DNA of 64,000 nt from an uncultured Gammaproteobacteria bacterium (GCA_913058345.1 CAJXQR010000005.1:186001-250000); one strand, 5' to 3'. Positions 44,336 to 55,094 are shown, numbered from the stretch's first letter. A program made the numbers and translations. Notes: generated by a model from the sequence alone, not told the origin.

Positions 44336-45406
44336 ATGTGGAAGGTTGTTGATAGCTGGATTAACCGCTATTTCGCTGATGAAGAGGCAGTACTGTTGGT
44401 GATTTTGATCGCCATCACACTACTGCTTATCGTCACCATGGGTCAGGTGTTGGCGCCTTTTCTGGCGGCAGTGGTGTTGGCCTTTCTGTTACAGGGCGTT
44501 GTTAATTTACTGAAGCGTTGGCGAATACCCCACTTGCTGGCAGTAACGATTGTCTTTAGTGGCTTTATCAGTTTGTTTCTATTGGTCGTCATTTTCCTTT
44601 TCCCCATTGTTATTGAGCAGTTGAGTCGTTTGTTGCAGTCTGTGCCGGGAATGATGAAGCAATGGCAGGAGGCTGTACTAATGCTGCCCCAACGCTATCC
44701 AAGCTTAATTTCGGAGGCTCGCCTGGATGAGTTTATTGTTTACGCGCAGCAGGAATCGGCTCAGTTTGCCGAAGCGGCACTGGGCTTTTCGATGGGTATA
44801 TTTCCCAGTGTAATGATGGTGTTGGTGTATTTAGTGTTGGTCCCCCTACTCGTTTTTTTTATGCTCAAAGACCGTGAGCAGTTAATGCACAGTGCGACCA
44901 CGTTGTTGCCCGAACGCCGCCCGGTGATGAAATTAGTCTGGAGCGAAATGACCGTTCAAATCGCTAACTATGTGCGCGGCAAGGCCCTAGAAGTGACACT
45001 GGTGGGTGCTGCTACCTATATCTGCTTTGTGTTGCTGGGCGTTAATTATGCGGCGTTGCTGGCTTTGATGGTTGGTCTGTCGGTGGTGATTCCCTATATC
45101 GGCGCCGCCGTGGTTACCGTGCCGGTTGTGTTAGTCGGTTTGTTTCAGTGGGGCTGGGGTGGCGACTTTTTCTGGCTTTTCTTCGCTTATAGCGTGATCC
45201 AATTCATTGATGGCAACGTGCTTGTGCCCCTGCTGTTTTCAGAGGCGGTGAACCTCCATCCCATTTTGATTATTCTCGCAGTACTTGTCTTCGGCGGTTT
45301 ATGGGGTTTATGGGGGGTGTTCTTCGCCATTCCTCTGGCGACCTTAGTCAAGGCGCTTTATAACGCCTGGCCACGCAATGAATCGCCAGAGTTGTTGTCT
45401 GACTAA
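44336..45406 (+). CDS. perM: AI-2E family transporter (PerM-like)
   Basis: 356-residue polytopic inner-membrane protein of the AI-2E exporter family, with about seven membrane segments and the long cytoplasmic/periplasmic stretch LEVTLVGAATYICFVLLG... to GLWGLWGVFFAIPLATLVKA near the C terminus, the family signature. Members move autoinducer-2 or unidentified small molecules; the role here is not established. The bepA/perM neighbourhood is common in gammaproteobacteria. Confidence 0.88.
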   Translation: MWKVVDSWINRYFADEEAVLLVILIAITLLLIVTMGQVLAPFLAAVVLAFLLQGVVNLLKRWRIPHLLAVTIVFSGFISLFLLVVIFLFPIVIEQLSRLLQSVPGMMKQWQEAVLMLPQRYPSLISEARLDEFIVYAQQESAQFAEAALGFSMGIFPSVMMVLVYLVLVPLLVFFMLKDREQLMHSATTLLPERRPVMKLVWSEMTVQIANYVRGKALEVTLVGAATYICFVLLGVNYAALLALMVGLSVVIPYIGAAVVTVPVVLVGLFQWGWGGDFFWLFFAYSVIQFIDGNVLVPLLFSEAVNLHPILIILAVLVFGGLWGLWGVFFAIPLATLVKALYNAWPRNESPELLSD

Positions 45407-45473
45407 TTCGGGGGCTTTTTTTAGAATTTTCACCCCTTATTAACAATTTTTAGTCTGATCCAGGAATTTGTCT

Positions 45474-48398
45474 ATGCCTCACTCTATGTCACGTGTTGAT
45501 ACTTCGCGTTTGTTTTTTATTGTTACTCTACTGCTGGCTAGCGTGTTTGCTCAGGCCGGATCTAATGCGGACCAAGCGCGCTGGTGGCAAGAGGGTGGTG
45601 CTGAGGAGGGCGGTGACGTGGCAGTGCTGCGCAGCCCTAATGACGAGCGTCAATACCGCTATTTCCAACTCGACAATAAAATGAAAGTGTTACTGATTTC
45701 CGACCCTAAGGCGGAAAAAAGTGCTGCTTCACTTAACGTTCACGTGGGTAGTTTTCAAAATCCAGCCGATAGAGAGGGTCTGGCCCATTTTCTTGAACAC
45801 ATGCTTTTTTTAGGTACCGAAAAATATCCCGAGGCCGGTGAATATCAGGCTTATATTAGTAAGCACGGTGGCCGGCACAACGCTTATACCAGCCTTGAAC
45901 AGACTAACTATTTCTTTGATGTTGATTCGGCTTATCTCTTTGATGCGCTCGATCGCTTTGCACAGTTTTTTGTTGCCCCGCGTTTTGACACCAAATATGT
46001 CGACCGAGAGCGCCATGCAGTCGATTCTGAGTACCAACTAAAAATAAAAGACGACAGTCGCCGTGAATGGGACGTTTTGTCTGAGCTGCTAAACCCCAAG
46101 CACCCACTGGCAAAGTTCTCCGTCGGCAATCTGCAAACACTGATTAATGATGATGAGCAACCCATAAGACCCGATCTGCTCGCCTTTTATGAACGCTATT
46201 ACTCGGCCAATTTGATGAGCCTGGTAGTGCTCGGTAACGAGTCCTTAGACCAACTAGAGGCTGCAGTAAAAACGCGCTTCAGTGCAGTGGTTAATCGCAA
46301 TACGGAAATTGAGGTATCGGACGAGCCGCTCTTTGTTGCGGGTGACCTGCCCATGCAGGTGACGATAACACCGGAAAAAGAAAAGCGTGAATTAAGTTTG
46401 TTATTTCCAGTACCATCTGCCAAAGCCTATTGGCGCCAAGGGCCGCTCTTATTTCTTGGCCATTTGCTCGGTGGCGAGAGTGAAGGTAGTTTTCTCGCCG
46501 TGATGAAAGATCAGGGCCTGGTTGAAAGCTTAAGTGCAGGCCCCGCCTTTGATTCTCGCGAAGGTGCAGCTTTCGCGATCACCATCGGGCTTACCCCCCA
46601 GGGCATCGACAAACGCCAACAGGTGCTCGAAGTTTTTTATCAATGGTTACAGTTGACCACACAGAAAGGGATTACAACCTGGCGTTATGATGAGTTGACT
46701 GCACTGCGACATAGCGCTTTTCGTTTTCTGGAAAAAACGTCGGCTTCCTCCTATGTTCAGAGCCTGAGCGTCGCTCTGCAAGGGTATCCACCGCAGGAAG
46801 TACTGCGCGGTCATTTTTTGTACGACGATTTTGATGAGGCTTTAATCAAACAATTTGCGGGCTATTTGCACCCCGATAACGCTCTCGTGAGCTGGGTGGC
46901 TCCAGAACTGCCGCCTGGCGACAAAGCGTCTCAATGGTATGACGCCCCTTATAGGGTTTTGACGGATAAAGCGTCGGTTGGGCGTGGAAGTACATCGCCA
47001 TCACCTCGTGCGGCTAGATTGAGCTTGCCAAAACCGAATGCTTTTTTGCCGACTCAATTTCCCCTCAGTGGTAAGGGCGGTGCGCGGGCAAACCCAGTCC
47101 GCTTATCTTTGGAGCGAACTGAAAATGCCGCTCTTTGGTATTACGCCGATACGCAATTTGCTAGCCCACGGGCGAGTTTTTCAGCGCAACTCGCTATTCC
47201 TGTGATGTCGAGCTGCCGATCGGAGGCCATGGCAGAGCTGTATACAGCCCTTGTTGAGGATCAACTCGATGCCGGTTTGTACGCTGCCCGTTTGGCGGGC
47301 CTCCATTATGATCTGTCCCGTTGGAGTAATGGCATCGTAATCGCCATTACTGGCTACGCTGACAAGCAGCCGGTGTTGTTAGACCGCATACTCCAGGTGA
47401 TGGCCAGCCCCGAGTGGGATGAAACGCGCTTTCAACGTGTTAAAGAGCAATTGGTGCGGGAGGGTCGCAATAGCTTAAAGCAGTGGCCTATACGTCAGGT
47501 ATTTGCTGAACTTGACCCCCTGTTACGTGGCAATTGTCGTGTTATTGGCTTGTCTGAGCAGCTGGAAACGGTGACGATGGATGAAATGAAAGATTTCTCT
47601 GGCGCACTGTTCAATAAGGGACATGGCTTGTTTTATGCTGGTGGCGTGCTGAGTGCTGAAGTGGCCAGAGAGATGAGCTTGAATCTGCTCAATCGATTGC
47701 AGCTGGGACGTGAAGGTGATCTCGAGCTCGACTATTCCGTTCTTAAATTAAAGCCCTCAAAAGAGGCTGTGTTGCGCCAGATTCCTGTCGAGCACAGTGA
47801 CAGTAGTGCTGTGCTCTATATTCAAGGCGACAATGATAGTTTGCAAGAGCGCGCTCAGGTAGCAGTGCTGGATGCCCTGATATCCGCGCCGTTTTACAGT
47901 GATATGCGCACTGAGAAAAAGCTTGGCTATGTAGTGGGTAGTCGTGTAGCTCACCGCCAGCGGGTGCCAGGCCTCATGTTCTATATTCAATCGCCCGTCG
48001 TTAGTGCGCAACAACTGCGCACTGAAATCAACGGCTTTATTTCCGGCTTTGGCAAAGTGATTGAGAGCTTAAGTGAAAAGGAGCTGGAGCGTTATCGCCG
48101 TTCGGTACTGGTCAATGTAGAAGAGGAGCCAAAAAGCCTGGCAGAGCTGAATGCGCGTTATCGGGAGTCGCTGCAACTGGGTTTTGACGAGTTTGATTTC
48201 AGGGCGCAATTAGCTGCTCAGGTACGGGCCGTTAGCAAGGCAGACCTGCTCGATGCTTATCAACGCTTGCTGGAGACGCGCAACAGAGCTCTGTGGGTGA
48301 CAACGCTGGACGGGGGCGATAATAAGGGCGTCGCCGTGGGTGTTGATCACCAAATACTGAAGGCAGGCAGTGAAGGGTATTATCATTATCCTCAATAA
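45474..48398 (+). CDS. Insulinase-family zinc protease (M16, pitrilysin/IDE-like)
   Basis: 974-residue secreted M16A protease. A signal peptide ends around QAGSNADQA. The inverted zinc site HFLEH is at residues 105-109, within GLAHFLEHMLFLGTEKYP, with the downstream Glu in the ERHAVDSEY region. Four homologous alpha/beta domains (two halves) are visible, as in pitrilysin. An in-frame TTG six bases upstream is a less likely start. It probably degrades peptides in the periplasm; no specific substrate can be inferred. Confidence 0.92.
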   Translation: MPHSMSRVDTSRLFFIVTLLLASVFAQAGSNADQARWWQEGGAEEGGDVAVLRSPNDERQYRYFQLDNKMKVLLISDPKAEKSAASLNVHVGSFQNPADREGLAHFLEHMLFLGTEKYPEAGEYQAYISKHGGRHNAYTSLEQTNYFFDVDSAYLFDALDRFAQFFVAPRFDTKYVDRERHAVDSEYQLKIKDDSRREWDVLSELLNPKHPLAKFSVGNLQTLINDDEQPIRPDLLAFYERYYSANLMSLVVLGNESLDQLEAAVKTRFSAVVNRNTEIEVSDEPLFVAGDLPMQVTITPEKEKRELSLLFPVPSAKAYWRQGPLLFLGHLLGGESEGSFLAVMKDQGLVESLSAGPAFDSREGAAFAITIGLTPQGIDKRQQVLEVFYQWLQLTTQKGITTWRYDELTALRHSAFRFLEKTSASSYVQSLSVALQGYPPQEVLRGHFLYDDFDEALIKQFAGYLHPDNALVSWVAPELPPGDKASQWYDAPYRVLTDKASVGRGSTSPSPRAARLSLPKPNAFLPTQFPLSGKGGARANPVRLSLERTENAALWYYADTQFASPRASFSAQLAIPVMSSCRSEAMAELYTALVEDQLDAGLYAARLAGLHYDLSRWSNGIVIAITGYADKQPVLLDRILQVMASPEWDETRFQRVKEQLVREGRNSLKQWPIRQVFAELDPLLRGNCRVIGLSEQLETVTMDEMKDFSGALFNKGHGLFYAGGVLSAEVAREMSLNLLNRLQLGREGDLELDYSVLKLKPSKEAVLRQIPVEHSDSSAVLYIQGDNDSLQERAQVAVLDALISAPFYSDMRTEKKLGYVVGSRVAHRQRVPGLMFYIQSPVVSAQQLRTEINGFISGFGKVIESLSEKELERYRRSVLVNVEEEPKSLAELNARYRESLQLGFDEFDFRAQLAAQVRAVSKADLLDAYQRLLETRNRALWVTTLDGGDNKGVAVGVDHQILKAGSEGYYHYPQ

Positions 48399-48414
48399 GC
48401 GTGATTAGTTTTTT

Positions 48415-48458
48415 TCAAAAATAGCTCTTTATAAACAATGAGTTGTTACTATTTTTGA
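48415..48458. repeat. A+T-rich inverted repeat after the M16 protease gene
   Basis: TCAAAAATAG (48415-48424) and CTATTTTTGA (48449-48458) are exact complements around a 24-base loop. A weak terminator or a regulatory hairpin upstream of aceE are both possible. Confidence 0.4.
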
Positions 48459-48621
48459 GGGGCTCTCTGCATCTATTGGTGATTGTTGAGGTGTCTATGT
48501 CATTTTGCCCCGATAGGGTCTTGGTGTGAATTAATGCTAAAAGACACTGGATTTGCAGTAACCTCCATTAGTGGTATTGTGAGGGTGTCATGTGTAAAGA
48601 CGATATTAGAGAAGCCCTACT

Positions 48622-51324
48622 ATGAGTGAGAAGGATCAGAACTTGGTAAAAACGAGGGGATGGATTGATGAAGACCCTATTGAAACACAGGAATGGCTCG
48701 ACGCCCTTGATGCGGTTATTAAAAATCAGGGTGAAGAGCGCGCAGTTTTCCTTCTCAAGCAGTTAGTCGATCAAGCGTACGACTACGACCTATCCCCGCC
48801 TCGGGCAATTACAACGCCTTTCAGGAATACCTTGTCGCCAACTCGTGAAAAGCGTATGCCCGGCGATTTGTTTATGGAACGTCGCATTCGCTCTCTTATC
48901 CGCTGGAATGCCCTAGCCATGGTAATGCGAGCAAACAAAGACGGAGAGGGACTGGGCGGGCATATTGCCACCTTCTCGTCAGCGGCAACCCTCTACGAAA
49001 TAGGCTTTAATTATTTTTTCCGTGCCAATACTGAACAACAGTTGGGCGATTTGGTGTATTTTCAGGGCCACTCTGCCCCCGGTATTTATGCTCGCTCCTT
49101 CCTTGAAGGCCGTTTCGACGAGAATCAACTCGATAACTTTCGTCGCGAGATTGACGGCCAGGGTTTGTCGTCCTATCCCCACCCCTGGCTGATGCCAGAC
49201 TATTGGCAGTTCCCCACGGTGTCGATGGGCCTGGGGCCAATACAGGCAATTTATCAGGCTCATGTGATGCGCTATCTTTCGGCGCGAGGGCTGGCACCGC
49301 GGGGTGACCGGCAAATCTGGGCCTTCCTCGGCGACGGTGAATGCGATGAGCCGGAATCTCTGGGGGCCATCTCGCTGGCAGGTCGTGAGAACCTCGAAAA
49401 CCTTACCTTTGTCGTGAACTGTAATTTACAGCGTCTCGACGGCCCAGTGCGTGGTAACGGCAAGATTATTCAAGAACTCGAAGGTGTCTTCCGCGGCGCC
49501 GGTTGGCATGTGATCAAAGTTGTGTGGGGTCGCCACTGGGACTCTCTCTTTGAAAAAGACACCACCGGCCTGCTGCAAAAGCGTATGGACGAAGTCTGTG
49601 ATGGTGAACTGCAGAACTACAAGTACAAGGGCGGGGCTTACACGCGTGAGCATTTTTTCGGTAAATATCCCGAATTACTAGAGCTGGTTGCTGATCTCAG
49701 CGATGACGAAATTATGTATCTCAATCGCGGCGGCCACGATCCTTATAAAGTCTATGCCGCCTACGCCGAAGCCGCCGAAAACAAGGGGCAACCGACGGTG
49801 ATTCTGGCGATGACCGTCAAAGGTTATGGTATGGGCGAATCGGGCGAGGCGGCCAACGACACCCATTCTATTAAAAAGCTTGATATGCAAAGCTTGAAAA
49901 ATTTTCGCGACCGCTATGGCCTGCCTATCAGTGACGAAGAGCTGGTCGACGTGCCCTATTATCGGCCCCCAGAAGACAGCCCCGAACTGATTTACCTGCG
50001 CAAACAGCGAGCTGAGCTGGGTGGTTATTTGCCGGCACGTAAGGCTGACTTCAACGCTTTGGAGGTACCGCCATTAAGCGATTTTTCCAAGCAGTTAGAG
50101 AGCACAGGCAAGCGCTCAATCTCCACTACTATGGCCTTTGTGAGAATCTTATCGACCCTGGTGAAAGACAAAAAAATTGGTCAACGTGTTGTCCCCATCG
50201 TGCCTGATGAAGCGCGTACTTTTGGGATGGAGGGTATGTTTCGCCAGTTAGGCATTTACTCTTCTGCCGGTCAGCGGTACGAGCCCCACGACGCCGGTCA
50301 AATGCTGTACTACAAAGAAGATAAGAAAGGTCAAATTATGGAAGAGGGTTTGACCGAAGCCGGTGCAATGTCGGCATGGATTGCCAATGCCACGGCTTAT
50401 AGCAATTATGATTGCCCGGTGATCCCCTTCTATATTTTTTACTCAATGTTTGGCTTCCAACGTATTGGTGATCTGGCCTGGGCGGCCGGTGATATTCAGG
50501 CGCGGGGCTTCTTGATTGGTGCGACTGCCGGACGCACTACGCTCAATGGTGAAGGTCTGCAGCATCAGGACGGGCATAGTCATTTGATGGCGAATACCAT
50601 CCCCAATTGTCGCAGTTACGACCCGACTTACAGCTACGAGTTGGCAGTTATAGTTCAGGATGGCTTGCGTTGTATGTTTGAGGCCAAAGAGAATTGTTTC
50701 TACTACATCACCACGATGAATGAGAATTACCACCACCCAGAAATGCCCGCAGACGTTGAAGAGGGCATTATTCAGGGTATGTACTTTCTCGAAGAGATTA
50801 AGGCCAAAAAAGTAGCGAATAAGCCTGCCAAAAAAGTTCAGCTGATGGGTTCGGGGACAATTCTTAATGAAGTCAGAGCAGCGGCTGATTTACTCAGCGA
50901 TGAATTTGGCATTAGCAGCGATGTCTGGAGTTTACCGAGTATTAATCAGCTGGCCCGTGAGGGACAAAGCTGTCAGCGCTGGAATGTACTGAACCCCCTC
51001 GAAGAAGAGAGAGTGCCCTATATTAGCCAACAATTGGCTGGGCACGATGGCCCTGTAGTGGTGGCAACAGATTACCTGAAAGCTTATAGCGAGCAATTGC
51101 GTGCTTTTATATCGACAGATTTTTTCACCCTTGGTACCGACGGTTTTGGTCGCAGTGATACGCGGGCAAAACTGCGTAATTTCTTTGAAGTCGACCGACG
51201 TTATATTGCGGTAGTCGCTTTGTATGGCTTGTATAAGCAAGGTCAGTTAAAGGCAGAGGTGGTTAGCTCGGCCATCGACACTTTAGGTATTGATGCCAGT
51301 AAAATTGATCCGGTACTTTTATAG
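48622..51324 (+). CDS. aceE: Pyruvate dehydrogenase E1 component (homodimeric)
   Basis: 900-residue thiamin diphosphate enzyme decarboxylating pyruvate and reductively acetylating the lipoyl domain of E2. The ThDP motif GDGECDEPES...NCNLQRLDG is present, as are the E1-specific RWNALAMVMRANK and GHSAPGIYARSFLEGR segments. Length matches gammaproteobacterial AceE. It is cotranscribed with aceF 54 bases downstream. No pdhR regulator or lpd (E3) gene is adjacent. Confidence 0.97.
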   Translation: MSEKDQNLVKTRGWIDEDPIETQEWLDALDAVIKNQGEERAVFLLKQLVDQAYDYDLSPPRAITTPFRNTLSPTREKRMPGDLFMERRIRSLIRWNALAMVMRANKDGEGLGGHIATFSSAATLYEIGFNYFFRANTEQQLGDLVYFQGHSAPGIYARSFLEGRFDENQLDNFRREIDGQGLSSYPHPWLMPDYWQFPTVSMGLGPIQAIYQAHVMRYLSARGLAPRGDRQIWAFLGDGECDEPESLGAISLAGRENLENLTFVVNCNLQRLDGPVRGNGKIIQELEGVFRGAGWHVIKVVWGRHWDSLFEKDTTGLLQKRMDEVCDGELQNYKYKGGAYTREHFFGKYPELLELVADLSDDEIMYLNRGGHDPYKVYAAYAEAAENKGQPTVILAMTVKGYGMGESGEAANDTHSIKKLDMQSLKNFRDRYGLPISDEELVDVPYYRPPEDSPELIYLRKQRAELGGYLPARKADFNALEVPPLSDFSKQLESTGKRSISTTMAFVRILSTLVKDKKIGQRVVPIVPDEARTFGMEGMFRQLGIYSSAGQRYEPHDAGQMLYYKEDKKGQIMEEGLTEAGAMSAWIANATAYSNYDCPVIPFYIFYSMFGFQRIGDLAWAAGDIQARGFLIGATAGRTTLNGEGLQHQDGHSHLMANTIPNCRSYDPTYSYELAVIVQDGLRCMFEAKENCFYYITTMNENYHHPEMPADVEEGIIQGMYFLEEIKAKKVANKPAKKVQLMGSGTILNEVRAAADLLSDEFGISSDVWSLPSINQLAREGQSCQRWNVLNPLEEERVPYISQQLAGHDGPVVVATDYLKAYSEQLRAFISTDFFTLGTDGFGRSDTRAKLRNFFEVDRRYIAVVALYGLYKQGQLKAEVVSSAIDTLGIDASKIDPVLL

Positions 51325-51378
51325 TGTTGGCTATTCGAATCAGACAGTACAGCCAATAGAAAACTAAGAGGATAAGGT

Positions 51379-52788
51379 GTGGCTAGCGAAGTTATTGTTG
51401 TACCCGATCTAGGTGGTGCTGAAGAAGTTGAAGTGATTGAAGTGTCTGTGTCCGTAGGCGACAGCATTGAGGTTGAACAGACATTGGTCGTGCTGGAGTC
51501 AGACAAAGCGACGTTGGAAATTCCCGCGACATTAGCGGGTAAAGTGTTAAAAGTACTGGTCAAAGAAGGCGATAAAATTGAAGAGGAAGGTGTACCTCTG
51601 GTGGAGTTAGAGGTTGCTGAAAGCAGCGATGATACTGCAGAGGACAAAACGCAAGATGAAGAGCCGCAGCCCTCTGAATCTGCCGGTAAATCTTCTGAAA
51701 CTGGCGATGAATCGAAAGCTTCCAGCTCTGATACATCTAATTCCGAAGCGTCCAGTACCGAAGCGACTACTCCAGATCCCGGCGCGGATAAAGAACAGGT
51801 TGAAGAAGACTCTGGCTCTCAGCAAAAGACAGGTGCCGCTGACGACGCGCCGGTTACTGCTTCGTTGCCCAAGGCAGACGAAAGTACCGTATATGCGGGT
51901 CCTCTCGTGCGAAAGTTAGCCCGTGAAATGGGCGTCGATTTCGCCAATGTGAAGGGCACCGGCCCTCGCGGCCGCATTCTGAAAGAAGATATTCAGACCT
52001 ATGTCAAAACCCTTACTCAGCAAAGTGCTTCTTCGGCTAAAGCAGGGGGGGCAGGTATTCCCTCGGTGCCCGATACTGACTTTAGCCAGTTTGGCGACTG
52101 CGAAGTCGTGGCGATGACGAAAATTGAAAAGCTCACGGCTAACAATATGCACCGCAGCTGGTTGAATGTGCCCCATGTGACCCAGTTCGATGATGCTGAT
52201 ATCACTCAGCTGGATAGCTTTCGTCAATCCTTGAAAGCCGAAGGCGAGGCTCGCGAAATTAAATTGACGCCTGTTGCCTTCATTCTTAAGGCTTGTGCAG
52301 TGGCGCTTGCGCACAATCCTGTCTTGAATCGCTCCATACACAGTGACGGAACTCGTTACACACAAAAAGATTATCTACACATTGGCATGGCCGTGGACAC
52401 CCCTCGAGGTTTAATGGTGCCAGTGATTCGTGATGTCGATAAAAAAGGCCTATGGGAGCTGGCCGAAGAAATTGCTCTGCTGGCGGCCAAGGCCCGCGAT
52501 GGAAAGCTCACCGTCAATGAAATGCAGGGCGGCTGTTTTACAGTTTCAAGTTTAGGGGCAATAGGCGGACAGGGTTTCACACCGATAGTGAACACTCCTC
52601 AGGTGGCAATACTGGGTGTCTCCAAAGCCCAGATTAAACCACAATGGAACGGCAGCGAATTTGTGCCACGAAACATGCTGCCCTTGTCTCTCTCCTATGA
52701 TCACCGTGTCGTCAACGGCGGCGACGCAGGGCGTTATATGACGGAATTGGTGGCTCTATTAAGTGATATTCGAGGTTTGTTGTTATAA
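51379..52788 (+). CDS. aceF: Dihydrolipoamide acetyltransferase (E2) of pyruvate dehydrogenase
   Basis: 469-residue E2 core enzyme. One lipoyl domain carries the lipoylated lysine Lys43 in ESDKATLEIP; a long Ser/Glu/Asp-rich linker follows; the E1/E3-binding domain reads LVRKLAREMGVDFANVKG; the catalytic domain ends with SYDHRVVNGGD (His442). Escherichia coli AceF has three lipoyl domains, this has one. The start is GTG at 51379 with AAGAGGATAAGG close upstream. Confidence 0.95.
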   Translation: MASEVIVVPDLGGAEEVEVIEVSVSVGDSIEVEQTLVVLESDKATLEIPATLAGKVLKVLVKEGDKIEEEGVPLVELEVAESSDDTAEDKTQDEEPQPSESAGKSSETGDESKASSSDTSNSEASSTEATTPDPGADKEQVEEDSGSQQKTGAADDAPVTASLPKADESTVYAGPLVRKLAREMGVDFANVKGTGPRGRILKEDIQTYVKTLTQQSASSAKAGGAGIPSVPDTDFSQFGDCEVVAMTKIEKLTANNMHRSWLNVPHVTQFDDADITQLDSFRQSLKAEGEAREIKLTPVAFILKACAVALAHNPVLNRSIHSDGTRYTQKDYLHIGMAVDTPRGLMVPVIRDVDKKGLWELAEEIALLAAKARDGKLTVNEMQGGCFTVSSLGAIGGQGFTPIVNTPQVAILGVSKAQIKPQWNGSEFVPRNMLPLSLSYDHRVVNGGDAGRYMTELVALLSDIRGLLL

Positions 52789-52848
52789 AGGCAAACTGGC
52801 GAGCTAAGCCCTTTTGATGGATAGAGGGTTTCTTTTTAGGGCAATAAA

Positions 52849-53766
52849 ATGAACGATTTTTTTAATAAAGTTAACAAAACAGCTAGACACTATGAAGCGT
52901 TAGCAAGATCGACAGCCCGAAAGGTACGCTTTGCCATTTCCCCCGTGACCCTTAACCAGCCTATATTCGTCGTTGGTTGTAGCCGGGCAGGAACAACCTT
53001 AGTTTACAAGACCTTTTCTGAGTCAAAAGAGTTAGGATCTTTACAGAAGGAAACCCATGACTTCTGGGCAAGCCTGCATCCAGCTTCTGAAAGAGACTGG
53101 TCTAGTCATGAGATAGATAAAACATTGGCCTGTGAGGATGATAATCAGAAGGCAACCCAGTTATTCTACATAGGCACAGGCCAACGGCGTATCGTCGATA
53201 AAAACAATCAAAATGGACTTTCTATTCCTTACCTTTATAGATTATTTCCCGATGCTCATTTTGTTTTTATTAAACGGAGTCCGGGTGACAATATAGAATC
53301 ATTAATCAAAGGATGGGGTAAAGCTGCGGAATTTGGCACATGGTCAGACGATCTTCCAGAAAACGTGTCAATTGACAATGGAGCCTATAAAAACTGGTGT
53401 TTTTTCCTTGCCCATGGATGGCGCAATTATTGCCAGTCTCCCATTGAGAGTGTCTGTGCATTTCAATATGCAGCGATTAACCGAGCTATCCTTGATGCGC
53501 GTGAAGAAGTTCCAGAAAAACAATGGCATGAAGTGAGTTACGAAGCACTTTTAGCGAGCCCAGTTGAAGAGTTCCGACGTTTATTTAAAGCCTGTGAACT
53601 GACTTTTACACCAGCACTCGAACAGCATTGCTCTGAGGTGCTGGATAAGCCCTACAATACTTTTTCAACTATCGGTGTCGACAAATGGCGACAGGGTGAA
53701 AATAGGGATCGTGTAGCAAGTGCTCTTAAAAACCTGGAGGCTATCGCTGCTGACTTAGGGTATTGA
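52849..53766 (+). CDS. Sulfotransferase family protein
   Basis: 305-residue cytosolic protein with the PAPS-binding pattern of sulfotransferases: the 5'-phosphosulfate loop FVVGCSRAGTTLVYKT near residue 40 and the 3'-phosphate region FVFIKRSPGDNIESL near 145. The acceptor is unknown, but the convergent exopolysaccharide operon (29 bases away) and a second sulfotransferase at 58247 suggest a sugar. ATG preceded by a G-rich but weak ribosome site. Confidence 0.82.
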   Translation: MNDFFNKVNKTARHYEALARSTARKVRFAISPVTLNQPIFVVGCSRAGTTLVYKTFSESKELGSLQKETHDFWASLHPASERDWSSHEIDKTLACEDDNQKATQLFYIGTGQRRIVDKNNQNGLSIPYLYRLFPDAHFVFIKRSPGDNIESLIKGWGKAAEFGTWSDDLPENVSIDNGAYKNWCFFLAHGWRNYCQSPIESVCAFQYAAINRAILDAREEVPEKQWHEVSYEALLASPVEEFRRLFKACELTFTPALEQHCSEVLDKPYNTFSTIGVDKWRQGENRDRVASALKNLEAIAADLGY

Positions 53767-53795
53767 AGCCTGCTATACCCAGTCTTGATATACAG

Positions 53796-55094
53796 CTATT
53801 TGATTTTCACACGGGCTTGTTGTGCTGTACTCATCATGGGTCTATTGAGCGTTAGGCCATTTGATAATGGCTGGCTGTCAGTTTTTTCACCAAGTTCCTG
53901 TAAAGCAAACTGTTTAATCAGCACTGCAATAAAGATGATGTGGTATAGAATATCCCAGTATGACAAGCCTAAAAACAGGGTCCCGGTCATATAAGCAATT
54001 AGGGAAGCTCTTAGCATATAACAATAATTACCTACCCATTCCATGCCTTCGATGTGCCTGGTCCTGCGGGGAAGGGATGAGAGACTGAAAAGAGTTCCCA
54101 GTATTAGTGACAGCCATAGGCCAAAAGCAATAAAACCATGCTCGGAAAACATTTCAACATAAGAACTGTGCCAGTCACGATAAGTCACCCAGCGCCAGCC
54201 TTCAAACCCTGAACCTACAAAGGGGTGCTGGAGTGTATGGTTCCAGCCGTCTGACCAGGCTTGTAGTCGACTCATAGCCGACTCGTCCTCCTGGTAGGTA
54301 CTTATTGTATCCATTCTTCCGAACCATTCTTCGGGTAAAAATTGCGGTGCCATGATCAAAGCAGTGATGATAATTGGTAAAATCAGAATTTTCCGCTTGC
54401 TATGCCAAAGTAAAACTATAGATAAAACCCCCATCGTTAAGAAGGCTCCACGTGACCAGGACGAGATTGCACTGGCGAGCATTAATGGGATTGCAGTGAT
54501 AATACCGTAGCGTATCCATCGTCGGGGTGTTTCGTGATACCAAAGTAACATCATGGGTATCGCTATTAATACGGCAATGGCAAAAGCATTATTCTCGTAA
54601 AACTGTGTGCCAGGGGGACCGTAAACCCGGTGGGCAAAACCACTTGTTAATGCAAAAATACCGCCTTTAGTAGCGGCAAAACCGATAGAACAGGCAATGG
54701 TGATAATTAAATAATAGAGTTTTTCACGCGTATTGATCAGTACTAAAGTAAAAATAAAGGGCAGAAAAATTTTAGTTACAAACCAGAATCTTTCCCAGGC
54801 AAGAGCAGGAAAATAGGCTTGAGTGGTGGTGAAGAAAAAATATAACCAAAGCGTAAGAAAAATAGGAATACGCCAGTCTTTGGGTATTGGTTGGCGATCT
54901 TTGGCCATGAGTGCAGTGAGCACGACAGTTAAAAATAGAATTTGAAACACAGGGAGAGATCTGACAAACCCCCAGGCATAGGAGTGGGGATTTAGGTAGC
55001 TGAAAATAGCCAGGGCTAAAACACCGTGCCAGGCGCAACGTAGGCTCGCAATAATGCAAGCCGCTAGGAAAATTAAAACGGCAATATCACGCAT
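53796..55094 (-). CDS. O-glycosylation ligase, exosortase A system-associated (Wzy/WaaL-like)
   Basis: 432-residue polytopic membrane protein with about ten to twelve helices. MRDIAVLIFLAACIIASLRC, FSYLNPHSYAWGFVRSLPVF and the long periplasmic loop with DGWNHTLQHPFVGSGFEGWR are characteristic of the PEP-CTERM/exosortase-A-linked O-antigen ligase-like family. It would polymerise or transfer the polysaccharide. Last gene of the minus-strand operon; its ATG overlaps by 8 bases the end of the sulfatase-like gene. Confidence 0.85.
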   Translation of the reverse strand: MRDIAVLIFLAACIIASLRCAWHGVLALAIFSYLNPHSYAWGFVRSLPVFQILFLTVVLTALMAKDRQPIPKDWRIPIFLTLWLYFFFTTTQAYFPALAWERFWFVTKIFLPFIFTLVLINTREKLYYLIITIACSIGFAATKGGIFALTSGFAHRVYGPPGTQFYENNAFAIAVLIAIPMMLLWYHETPRRWIRYGIITAIPLMLASAISSWSRGAFLTMGVLSIVLLWHSKRKILILPIIITALIMAPQFLPEEWFGRMDTISTYQEDESAMSRLQAWSDGWNHTLQHPFVGSGFEGWRWVTYRDWHSSYVEMFSEHGFIAFGLWLSLILGTLFSLSSLPRRTRHIEGMEWVGNYCYMLRASLIAYMTGTLFLGLSYWDILYHIIFIAVLIKQFALQELGEKTDSQPLSNGLTLNRPMMSTAQQARVKIK